Below, piece after piece: positions 1 to 6,238 of a DNA stretch of 10,238 bases (position 1 is the stretch's first letter; each line of letters opens with the position of its first letter). The translations under genes were made by a program, and so were the position numbers. The stretch is taken from positions 1 to 10,238 of the forward strand of contig WAQR01000110.1 of the NCBI GenBank assembly GCA_015520145.1, given 5' to 3'. The stretch comes from Candidatus Hydrothermarchaeota archaeon. Its GTDB lineage: Archaea > Hydrothermarchaeota > Hydrothermarchaeia > Hydrothermarchaeales > WAQR01. The notes beneath the pieces are model-generated. The model ran no database searches. It was not told the origin of the DNA and saw nothing but the letters and a program-made list of their open reading frames with translations.

Positions 1-253
1 GCTCTTCAGTGAGCTTCATTGCTATCGCCTCCACCTTATCATATATCTTGGTACCCTGGTAGAATCTGTTGAATATCTGGAAACCTTCCTTATCTTTCCC
101 CCCAAGCATACCCTCAGCATATCTATGACCGAAATCGCTTGCAATCGCCATCCTGACAGATGGAGAGACTATATTCTCACTTGCTATCATATTAAGGCAG
201 CTGCCTCTCCACTTGTGCTGCTCCCTAATCAGATCCAGTATCTTCCTATACAA
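1..253 (-). CDS. glyA: Serine hydroxymethyltransferase, archaeal type (N-terminal part, cut by window edge)
   Basis: This PLP enzyme interconverts serine and glycine while loading or unloading a one-carbon unit on a tetrahydropterin (tetrahydromethanopterin or tetrahydrofolate in archaea). It acts in the cytoplasm. Reading the minus strand gives about 84 residues with family signatures in order: WRGSCLNMIASEN, then SDFGHRYAEG, then RFYQGTK-YDKVE, all from the N-terminal substrate-binding region. The rest, including the PLP lysine, lies beyond position 1. No ATG lies between the upstream in-frame stop (ending at 260) and the conserved region. I chose the TTG at 253-251 because an AGGTGG ribosome-binding sequence sits at about 264-269. 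An ATT at 259-257 is the less likely alternative. The gene is divergent from the DHH phosphoesterase gene. Family assignment is firm; the exact start is not. Confidence 0.88.
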   Translation of the reverse strand, partial: MYRKILDLIREQHKWRGSCLNMIASENIVSPSVRMAIASDFGHRYAEGMLGGKDKEGFQIFNRFYQGTKIYDKVEAIAMKLTEE

Positions 254-303
254 TTTAATTTACCACCTGCAAAATCTATATTTATAATTGTTTTCTCACA
301 AAA

Positions 304-314
304 TTTATTTATAG
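304..314 (-). promoter_or_regulatory. Candidate TATA box for glyA
   Basis: On the minus strand this reads ctataaataaa, a good match to an archaeal TATA box. A start of transcription about 25 bases further on (near 283) would leave a leader of about 30 bases that includes the AGGTGG ribosome-binding sequence. A second AT-rich stretch at 275-285 would start transcription too close to the TTG to keep that site. This is inferred from spacing and composition only. Confidence 0.3.
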
Positions 315-330
315 GGCTTTATTAATATTA

Positions 331-358
331 CCATGAGAAAACCCATGGAAATATAATA
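331..358 (+). promoter_or_regulatory. Candidate promoter with small palindrome before the TrkA-N/DHH gene
   Basis: A ccatg/catgg inverted repeat (331-335 and 344-348, 8-base spacer) directly abuts an AT-rich box, aaatataat, at 349-357. The box is suitably placed for transcription to begin near 380, shortly before the GTG at 396 or ATG at 411. A palindrome touching a TATA box could be an operator, but arms of 5 bp can also arise by chance. Confidence 0.25.
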
Positions 359-395
359 GTAGTTAGTAAGAACTTAAGAACTGAGTAAACCCCAT

Positions 396-1826
396 GTGAG
401 TGGAACTGGAATGTATCTGATATTAGGCTGCGGTACTGCAGGATACTATGTTGCAAGTGTCCTCAAAGAACAGGGAAAAGAACTGACAATTGTAGATATC
501 AGCAAGGATAGAATCGACAGTCTAAGGGAGCGGGATTTTGAAAATATTATAGAGGGCGATATGACTGACAGGGAGGTGCTAAAAGATGCAAATATAAAAG
601 ACGCAGGCGCGATATTGATTTTAACTACTGACCTGAAACTCAATAAGAAGACAGTCAAAATCGCCAGGAAGATGAACCCGAATGCCCCTATAATTGTAAG
701 GGCAGGGATTAAAAGTTCAAAAGACGAATTCAGGGAGGGTGAGGCAGATATCGTTATATATCCAACCGAGGTGGTCGCGGAATCTGCAATCAAAAGCCTT
801 GAAGAGATCGAGTTCAAAAAAGGATTTAAGAGATTAAAAGGCATCATATCACAGGCAACCAAGGAGATTGCAATTATCATCCAGGATAACCCAGACCCCG
901 ACGCCATCGCAAGCTCGGTGACACTTAAGAGGATAATAGAACACCTTGGAAAAAGGGTGGAGATTATCTACGGCGGAGAGATCAGTCATGAGGAAAACAG
1001 GGCACTTGTGAACCTCATGGGAATAAAACTCACCCATATCTCAAAGATTAAAGACTGGGGTGCGTTTTCTAAAATCGCCCTCGTGGACGTGGCAGTTCCC
1101 GGGCAGAATAATTCTCTTCCCAAAAATATCAGGCCAGACATAGTAATAGACCACCACCAGGTGAATAAAGGAAATATAAAAAGCGAATACGTGGATATCA
1201 GGCCGGAAGTCGGGGCAACTTCAACGATATTGACTCAGTATCTGCTCCACGCCAATGTTGAAATAAACGAAGAGCTTGGAACACTCCTCCTCTATGGGAT
1301 CAAGACCGATACCCAGGGATTTACAAGAGGCGCAACTGCCGCGGACCTGAATGCCGTTGCATTACTATATGCAAAAGCAAACCATGAACTGCTTGCAAAG
1401 ATAGAGGCACCGCTGATGTCGTCAGAGACCCTTGACGTGCTCGGAGAGGCTATAAAGAACAGGGAGATAAAAGGGAGTTTTCTCATGTCAAATGTGGGTC
1501 TTATCAGTGACAGGGACACCCTGCCCCAGGCAGCAGATTATCTTTTAAATCTTGAAGGGATATCAACAGTCCTTGTCTATGGTGTTGGGAAAGATGTCGT
1601 TCACATATCCGGGAGGACCAGAGATATAAGGATAAACCTGGGTGATGCCATGAACATGGCGTTTGGCGATGTCGGTCAGGCTGGCGGGCATGCCACTGCT
1701 GCTGCTGCAAAGATCCCACTCGGCCTTTTTGGGAGTGTTAAAGATAAGCAGATGCTTTTGAAACTTGCAAAAGAGGCCGTGGCAGACAGATTTTTGAAGG
1801 TTGTGGGCGGTGTTGGTAAGAAATGA
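396..1826 (+). CDS. NAD-binding (TrkA-N) and DHH/DHHA1 phosphoesterase fusion protein
   Basis: A soluble 476-residue protein in two parts. Residues 6-135 form a Rossmann fold like the N-terminal domain of TrkA/RCK potassium regulators, with dinucleotide loop GCGTAG (11-16) and Asp34 at the end of the second strand. Residues 155-476 form a DHH-DHHA1 phosphoesterase: NPDPDAIAS (165-173), Asp231 in VDVAVPGQNN, DHH at 252-254, and GGH at 430-432. Such enzymes use Mn to cleave short RNA, pApA or cyclic dinucleotides; the substrate here cannot be read from sequence. There is no transmembrane channel segment or RCK-C domain. The architecture is known in methanogen-type archaea, though I know of no assigned function. 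The first-motif His (HxxPDxD) is Gln163. The start is either GTG 396 or ATG 411; neither has a strong ribosome-binding site. It converges on uvrC with 28 bp between. Confidence 0.85.
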   Translation: MSGTGMYLILGCGTAGYYVASVLKEQGKELTIVDISKDRIDSLRERDFENIIEGDMTDREVLKDANIKDAGAILILTTDLKLNKKTVKIARKMNPNAPIIVRAGIKSSKDEFREGEADIVIYPTEVVAESAIKSLEEIEFKKGFKRLKGIISQATKEIAIIIQDNPDPDAIASSVTLKRIIEHLGKRVEIIYGGEISHEENRALVNLMGIKLTHISKIKDWGAFSKIALVDVAVPGQNNSLPKNIRPDIVIDHHQVNKGNIKSEYVDIRPEVGATSTILTQYLLHANVEINEELGTLLLYGIKTDTQGFTRGATAADLNAVALLYAKANHELLAKIEAPLMSSETLDVLGEAIKNREIKGSFLMSNVGLISDRDTLPQAADYLLNLEGISTVLVYGVGKDVVHISGRTRDIRINLGDAMNMAFGDVGQAGGHATAAAAKIPLGLFGSVKDKQMLLKLAKEAVADRFLKVVGGVGKK

Positions 1827-1854
1827 GCTATCCAAGATGAGTTGTTCGAGTTAT

Positions 1855-3615
1855 TCATGAAGCTTCATGGAGGCTGCTGTAAATCCTCTCTGCCAGTTTC
1901 CTGCCGACCACCCCTTCCAGTTCTTCTAAAGACGCCTTTTTTATGTCATTCATTGACCCGAAGTGCGTGAGCAGTTTTTTCTTCCTTACCCTGCCGATAC
2001 CGGGGATATCGTCCAGAACCGAGAGTTTCAGCCCTCTTGACCTCAGCGTCCTGTGGTAGGCCACAGCAAACCTGTGCGCCTCGTCTCTAACCTGCTGGAG
2101 CAGCCTTAATGACCTGGAATCTTTTTGAAGTACTAATGGGTCTGGTCTGCCTGCCTGGTATATCTCTTCCTCCCTTTTTGCAAGTCCTACAGCAGGTATG
2201 CCGCCTATACCGAGTTCTCCTAAAACCTGTAGTGCCCCATTGAGCTGGCCGCGCCCGCCGTCAATCAGTATCAGGTCAGGGAGGGGCTTCGCCTCGTCTA
2301 TCACACGCCGGTACCTGCGTCTTACGACCTCCTTTAGCATTGCCACGTCGTCCTGCCCTGCAACAGTTTTTATTTTGAACCTCCGGTAGTCCTTCCTGCT
2401 CGGCCTGCCGTCCCTGAACACCACCATCGAGCCCACAGCCCTTTTACCCATGATATTTGATATGTCAAATGCCTCGATTACCCGCGGAACCGTTTCCAGG
2501 CCGAGGTCGTCCTGAAGCATATTCAGGATACCCACATCTTCTCCCTTTCTCTCCATTGACAGCATTGCATTTGTTTTTGCCATTATTAAAAGGTCGTGCT
2601 TCTTGCCCCTTTTCGGGACGGCGAGCCTTACACCTGATTTTGACATGAGCCACGTCCCTATGCTGTCCATCTCATCGAATTCGAACGGCAGCAGTATCTC
2701 TTTTGGTGCAGGGTTTTTTGAGTAGTACTGCTTCAGGAACGAGGCGAGTATCTCTGGTTCGTCTGACAGCCTGGCATCGAGGAAAAATTCCACCCTGTCA
2801 ATGATCCTCCCCTCTCTTACAAAAAACACCTGGACGCATGCCTGCGAACCTTTTTTATAAAGTCCGATTACGTCCTCATCAAACTTCCTTGGTATCACGA
2901 TTTTCTGTCCAGAGATCGTCTTTTTAATCGCTTTTATCCTGTCTCTTATAATTGCTGCCCGCTCAAATTCCAGATGTTCAGATGCCTGTACCATATCTTT
3001 TTCCAGGGTTAAAAGGAGTTCTTTATGCCTGCCCTTTAAAAACAGGTCGAGATCATCTACAATCTCTGCATATTCCTCTTTTGATATCTTCCCGGCAAAT
3101 GGTGCAGTACAGAGCTTCATCTGGTAGTCGAGGCACGGCCTTTCACCGGTTCTTCCAGGTGTCTTGCAGCTACAGATAGGGAAGAGTCTCCTCAGTGCCT
3201 TGACGCTTCGTCTTGTAGCACCCGCATCACAGAACGGACCGTAGTATCTTGCACCGTCTTTTAAGACGTCTCTTGTCAGAAATATCCTCGGGAACTCTTC
3301 TTTTGTCACCTTGATATAGAGCCATTTTTTGTCGTCTTTTAGCCTTACGTTGTATTTTGGTTTGTGCATATTTATGAGGCTTGATTCGAGTAGCAGGGCT
3401 TCCTGTTCTGTGCCGGTTGCGATAAATTCCACATCTGATATCTTCTCTCTTAGTGCGTTTACTTTGGGGTCGTTCGATTCACGAAAATATGCACCCACCC
3501 TCTTTTTGAGTGAGGCAGCCTTTCCGATATATATGATGCGGCCTCCCCTATCTTTCATAATGTAGACACCTGGGCCTGACGGCAGACCTGCGGGCAGAAG
3601 ACGACGGTCTTTCAT
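1855..3615 (-). CDS. uvrC: Excinuclease ABC subunit C
   Basis: UvrC makes the two incisions flanking a DNA lesion after UvrAB has located it. The 586 residues show the whole family layout: GIY-YIG nuclease (GVY 16-18, YIGKA 29-33, Arg39, metal-binding Glu77) for the 3' cut; a cysteine region at 148-173; a UVR domain that binds UvrB (about 198-233, HLEFERAAIIRDR); an RNase H-like nuclease for the 5' cut (Asp384 in FDIS, Asp452 in LIDGG); and a C-terminal helix-hairpin-helix pair (about 534-586, DIPGIGRVRKKKLL). Length is near the bacterial norm (E. coli 610). Cys150, Cys161 and Cys169 match three ligands of the Fe-S cluster reported for E. coli UvrC, but the fourth is Phe173; Cys148 is extra. 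UvrABC in archaea is generally viewed as acquired from bacteria. No uvrA or uvrB is in the window. It has no clear ribosome-binding site and may have a very short leader. Confidence 0.96.
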   Translation of the reverse strand: MKDRRLLPAGLPSGPGVYIMKDRGGRIIYIGKAASLKKRVGAYFRESNDPKVNALREKISDVEFIATGTEQEALLLESSLINMHKPKYNVRLKDDKKWLYIKVTKEEFPRIFLTRDVLKDGARYYGPFCDAGATRRSVKALRRLFPICSCKTPGRTGERPCLDYQMKLCTAPFAGKISKEEYAEIVDDLDLFLKGRHKELLLTLEKDMVQASEHLEFERAAIIRDRIKAIKKTISGQKIVIPRKFDEDVIGLYKKGSQACVQVFFVREGRIIDRVEFFLDARLSDEPEILASFLKQYYSKNPAPKEILLPFEFDEMDSIGTWLMSKSGVRLAVPKRGKKHDLLIMAKTNAMLSMERKGEDVGILNMLQDDLGLETVPRVIEAFDISNIMGKRAVGSMVVFRDGRPSRKDYRRFKIKTVAGQDDVAMLKEVVRRRYRRVIDEAKPLPDLILIDGGRGQLNGALQVLGELGIGGIPAVGLAKREEEIYQAGRPDPLVLQKDSRSLRLLQQVRDEAHRFAVAYHRTLRSRGLKLSVLDDIPGIGRVRKKKLLTHFGSMNDIKKASLEELEGVVGRKLAERIYSSLHEAS

Positions 3616-3633
3616 TATTTGTGGCTGTTGGAC

Positions 3634-3842
3634 TTACCCGACTTAAAAACCTTTCTGTTCGCCTGGATGAGCCCGTCCAATTAACCCTTTTATTTAAAAA
3701 TCTTTTGTATAGTCTGCAAAAGAGGGACTGTCCAATTGAAATGGGGTTTTGAAGGTATTAATTGGATGACCTCCGGTTGGATATCCTGTTGCGTGGAAAG
3801 GTTTTTAAGATAGTTTTTAGGAAAGTCAAGTCGGGCATAAAT
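3634..3842. repeat. Nested inverted repeats between uvrC and tRNA-Thr
   Basis: Three inverted pairs lie in the same nested order. The outer pair is cccgactt at 3637-3644 against aagtcggg at 3828-3835. The middle pair is cttaaaaacctttc at 3642-3655 against gaaaggtttttaag at 3796-3809, a perfect 14 bp. The inner pair is tccaattaa at 3676-3684 against ttaattgga at 3758-3766. A second tccaatt occurs at 3731-3737. The simplest reading is two similar promoters facing apart. A decayed palindromic element is also possible, but I see no flanking target duplication. No protein-coding sequence is supported here. Confidence 0.55.
3642..3655 (-). promoter_or_regulatory. Candidate BRE/TATA core promoter of uvrC
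   Basis: On the minus strand this reads gaaaggtttttaag: a purine-rich BRE-like stretch followed by a TATA-like box. Transcription would begin about 25 bases downstream, near 3620, only about 5 bases before the uvrC ATG at 3615. That fits a nearly leaderless mRNA and the absence of a ribosome-binding site. The same 14 bases recur in the opposite direction at 3796-3809, ahead of tRNA-Thr. Confidence 0.45.
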
Positions 3843-3846
3843 AAAA
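3836..3846 (+). promoter_or_regulatory. Candidate TATA box for tRNA-Thr
   Basis: The sequence cataaataaaa is centred about 23 bases before the mature 5' end of the tRNA, the usual archaeal position. A 9-bp inverted repeat flanks it (aaagtcaag at 3822-3830 and cttgacttt at 3853-3861). An alternative upstream box, tttttaag at 3802-3809, would give a 5' leader of about 30 bases. Confidence 0.4.
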
Positions 3847-3863
3847 GGTATCCTTGACTTTTT

Positions 3864-3937
3864 GCCTCCGTAGCTCAGCTGGTTAGAGCGGCGGTTTCGT
3901 AAACCGTAGGTCGGGGGTTCGAATCCCTCCGGGGGCT
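3864..3937 (+). tRNA. tRNA-Thr (anticodon CGT)
   Basis: A complete 74-base cloverleaf. The acceptor stem gcctccg (3864-3870) pairs with cgggggc (3930-3936) with one G-U pair. The anticodon stem gcggt/accgt encloses loop ttcgtaa, giving anticodon CGT, which reads ACG. The T arm holds ttcgaat between ggggg and ccctc. The discriminator base is T, as expected for archaeal threonine tRNA. No intron and no encoded CCA; the end must be added by the nucleotidyltransferase. It is followed by a T-rich stretch. Confidence 0.95.
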
Positions 3938-3960
3938 TTTCTCCCATTTTTCATTGTTTT
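3937..3960 (+). terminator. T-rich stretch after tRNA-Thr
   Basis: Three T runs (tttt at 3937-3940, ttttt at 3947-3951, tttt at 3957-3960) follow the tRNA directly on the coding strand. Archaeal RNA polymerase commonly stops at such U-rich tracts without a hairpin. Inferred from composition only. Confidence 0.4.
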
Positions 3961-4258
3961 GCTATCTTTGTATTGGTAACAGTTATTGGTAACTCCACCA
4001 TCTATTCATGTCAGGACAATATTTCAGGATAAAATGTACACTCATTGCAGAAACTTTAACTCCCTAACGTTTAGTGATTTGACAGTCCTGTAGATGGATA
4101 AAGGGATAAAGGTAATATAGATGAAGTGATTAAAGGGATTAATGCGAATCCATAAAACAAGCTGAAGAAGATGAACAAGGCGAACGAGACGAATGAAACG
4201 AACGACGAAAAACAGGTGAAAAACATTTTTAAATATGACATATGACGTAACAAGGTGA
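3961..4258 (+). other. Gene-free spacer before porG with short repeats
   Basis: I find no supportable gene here. It holds a direct repeat, tattggtaac at 3971-3980 and 3984-3993 (13-base period). From about 4094 to 4212 there is a purine-rich, G/A-dominated quasi-repeat with recurring gataaagg, gattaaaggg and gaacgaa-like words. A tandem atatgac lies at 4233-4239 and 4240-4246. A TATA-like tttttaaatat at 4226-4236 would place transcription near 4257, almost at the porG start, while aaggtgag at 4252-4259 looks like its ribosome-binding site. These two readings conflict, so the true promoter may lie further upstream, for example at the AT-rich taatata around 4112. Confidence 0.5.
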
Positions 4259-4262
4259 GATG

Positions 4263-4808
4263 ATGAGAGAGATAAGATTTCATGGAAGAGGTGGACAGGG
4301 TGCGGTTACTGCCGCGGAAATCCTGGCAACTGCCGCATTTTATGATGGGAAATATTCTCAGGCGTTTCCTTTCTTCGGAGTAGAGAGGCGGGGTGCGCCT
4401 GTTACCGCGTTTGCAAGGATAGATGATCGATTCATCAGGATCAGAAACCAGATTTACGAGCCCGATTATATCGTGGTGCAGGACTCGACACTCATTGAAG
4501 TGGTAAATGTAGCAGACGGGCTTAAGGAAAATGGAAAGGCGATCGTAAACACAGAGAAAGAACCGGATGAAATTGGCCTTGATACCGGGGCGGAAATCGT
4601 CACGATAAATGCGACAAAAATCGCCCTGGACATGCTGGGGGTTCCGATAGTGAATACATCAATGCTGGGGGCGTTTGCCGCAGTCTCAAAAGAGGTCACG
4701 CTGGATTCGATAATAAAAGGGATACATAAGAGATTTATTCCAAAACTCGCATCAAAAAACGAGAAGGCGGTAGAAGTAGCGTTTAAGGAAATGGAGGCGA
4801 GGATATGA
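4263..4808 (+). CDS. porG: Pyruvate:ferredoxin oxidoreductase, gamma subunit
   Basis: This is the gamma subunit of the heterotetrameric enzyme that oxidatively decarboxylates pyruvate to acetyl-CoA with ferredoxin, or runs in reverse for carbon fixation in autotrophic archaea. The 181-residue protein begins with the family signature IRFHGRGGQGAVTAAEILA and carries FFGVERRGAPV at 37-47. Two ATGs are adjacent at 4260 and 4263. I prefer 4263 because GGTGA at 4254-4258 then has a workable 4-base spacing and because homologues usually start just before the IRFHGRGG motif. It is the first gene of a four-gene operon; its stop overlaps the porD start (ATGA). Gamma subunits of related 2-oxoacid oxidoreductases look alike, so the pyruvate assignment rests on the set of neighbours. 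Confidence 0.93.
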   Translation: MREIRFHGRGGQGAVTAAEILATAAFYDGKYSQAFPFFGVERRGAPVTAFARIDDRFIRIRNQIYEPDYIVVQDSTLIEVVNVADGLKENGKAIVNTEKEPDEIGLDTGAEIVTINATKIALDMLGVPIVNTSMLGAFAAVSKEVTLDSIIKGIHKRFIPKLASKNEKAVEVAFKEMEARI

Positions 4809-5065
4809 CCGTTTCCCTTGGCGGGTCTGTTAAAGACCCTGGAAGTACAGTGAAAACAAAGACAGGTAGCTGGCGGACATTTAAGCCTGAAATCGATAAT
4901 GACAAATGTATAGATTGCGGCAACTGCTGGATATTTTGCGTTGAGCCGTGTATATCAAAGGAAGATGGGAAATATGTGGTTGACTATGATTACTGCAAAG
5001 GATGCGGCGTATGCGCACACGAGTGTCCAGTCGGCGCGATAGAAATGGTACTGGAGGAGAAGTAA
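4805..5065 (+). CDS. porD: Pyruvate:ferredoxin oxidoreductase, delta subunit (2[4Fe-4S] ferredoxin-like)
   Basis: The 86-residue delta subunit carries two [4Fe-4S] clusters that pass electrons from the catalytic subunits to external ferredoxin. The second cluster motif is textbook: Cys64, 67, 70, 74 followed by Pro (CKGCGVCAHECP). The first has Cys35, 38, 41, 45 but is followed by Val instead of the usual Pro, with an additional Cys49 (CIDCGNCWIFCVEPC). About 30 residues precede the first cluster, as is normal for PorD. The ATG overlaps the porG stop codon by four bases, suggesting translational coupling. The following gene starts directly after its stop, and the SD ggagg at 5053-5057 for that gene lies inside the porD end. 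Confidence 0.94.
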   Translation: MTVSLGGSVKDPGSTVKTKTGSWRTFKPEIDNDKCIDCGNCWIFCVEPCISKEDGKYVVDYDYCKGCGVCAHECPVGAIEMVLEEK

Positions 5066-6232
5066 ATGCCTAGAGGAGATGTATTACACGGAAGCAGGGC
5101 GGTGGCAGAGGCTGTGAAACTCTGCGATGTAGACGTAATAGCAGCATATCCGATAACACCGCAAACACATATCGTGGAAGATCTTGCAGAATTTGTGGCA
5201 AACGGAGAACTCGATGCAGAATATGTGCTGGTAGAATCAGAGCACAGTGCTATGAGCGCATGCATCGGTGCAAGTGCTACAGGGGTCAGGACATTTACAG
5301 CGACCTCGTCCCAGGGTCTTGCACTCATGCACGAGATGCTATTCATTGCCTCGGGGATGAGGCTCCCTATCGTAATGGCAAATGCAAACAGGGCACTCTC
5401 TGCCCCGATTAATATATGGAACGACCAGCAGGACTCGATGTCTGAACGAGATTGTGGATGGATCCAGCTTTACTGCGAAACGAACCAGGAGACACTTGAC
5501 ACAACCATCCAGGCATACAGGATATCTGAGAATAAAAAGGTGCTCCTACCGTCCATGGTATGCCTTGACGGCTTCGTGTTGACCCATACAATCGAGCCAT
5601 TGGAGATCCCTGATAAAGATGCGGTAAACCGGTTTCTGCCTGAGTTCGAGCCAGCTGTGTATCTTGATCCGGATGACCCGATGACACTGGGCGCATTTGC
5701 AACACCTGCTGACTACATAAAGTTTCGATTCGAGCAGGAGAAGGCAATGAGAAATGCTATTGAAGCAATCGAAAAGGCAGACAGGGAATATAAGAAAGAG
5801 ACCGGCAGGGGTTATGGGCTTATGGAGGAATATAACACAAAAGACGCAGATATCATTATCGTATCGATGGGTTCGGTTGTCGGGACAATCAAAGAAGTAA
5901 TTGATCAGCTCAAGGGCGAGTATAATGTAGGGCTTTTGAAAATCAAGGCATTTAGGCCACTTCCAAAAGAGAGGATAAAAGAGGTTCTAAAAAATGCCCG
6001 TGTCGTAAGTGTTGTTGAAAAGGATGTTTCAATAGGTCTTGGCGAGGGCGGCCTGTTCTCCGAAATAAAGGGCATCTTATATAATCTGGACGAAAGGCCA
6101 AAAGTACTTGGATTTATCATCGGACTTGGGGGCAGGGATATAACACAACCTGATATCAGGGATATAATTAAGCTGTCAAAGAAGGCAGAAAAAGATGTGG
6201 TCGATGAGGTCCACTGGATAGGATTGAGGTGA
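5066..6232 (+). CDS. porA: Pyruvate:ferredoxin oxidoreductase, alpha subunit
   Basis: The 388-residue alpha subunit forms the active site with PorB. It shows YPITPQT (28-34), with Thr31 in the substrate and thiamine pyrophosphate region; ESEHSAM (57-63); TSSQGL (80-85); and the pyruvate-pocket stretch NRALSAPINIWNDQQDSM (108-125) followed by RDCGWIQ. Residues from about 250 match the C-terminal transketolase-like domain (VSMGSVVGT, then LKIKAFRPLP). Length is typical for archaeal PorA. The start follows the porD stop with no gap and has a strong ribosome-binding site ggaggag. The presence of separate D, A and B genes in this order is characteristic of archaeal POR rather than of the single-chain bacterial enzyme. 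A related branched-chain 2-oxoacid enzyme cannot be fully excluded, but the motifs favour pyruvate. Confidence 0.94.
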   Translation: MPRGDVLHGSRAVAEAVKLCDVDVIAAYPITPQTHIVEDLAEFVANGELDAEYVLVESEHSAMSACIGASATGVRTFTATSSQGLALMHEMLFIASGMRLPIVMANANRALSAPINIWNDQQDSMSERDCGWIQLYCETNQETLDTTIQAYRISENKKVLLPSMVCLDGFVLTHTIEPLEIPDKDAVNRFLPEFEPAVYLDPDDPMTLGAFATPADYIKFRFEQEKAMRNAIEAIEKADREYKKETGRGYGLMEEYNTKDADIIIVSMGSVVGTIKEVIDQLKGEYNVGLLKIKAFRPLPKERIKEVLKNARVVSVVEKDVSIGLGEGGLFSEIKGILYNLDERPKVLGFIIGLGGRDITQPDIRDIIKLSKKAEKDVVDEVHWIGLR

Positions 6233-6238
6233 GTGATG

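Noticed and set aside
3642..3809. Transposable MITE with 14-bp terminal inverted repeats
   Set aside because: No target-site duplication is visible at the ends and each arm reads as a promoter in the right place for its gene. Kept only as a finding to test, not as a mobile element.
3690..3947. 85-residue minus-strand frame with PPEGFEPPTYGLRNRRSNQ
   Set aside because: This is the familiar false protein from reading a tRNA gene backwards. Its N-terminal part is the complement of tRNA-Thr and the rest has no family features.
4071..4283. 70-residue minus-strand frame that looks hydrophobic (FVSFVSFALFIFF)
   Set aside because: It is the complement of the purine-rich quasi-repeat and overlaps the porG start. 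It has no ribosome-binding site, and the hydrophobicity follows from the base composition.
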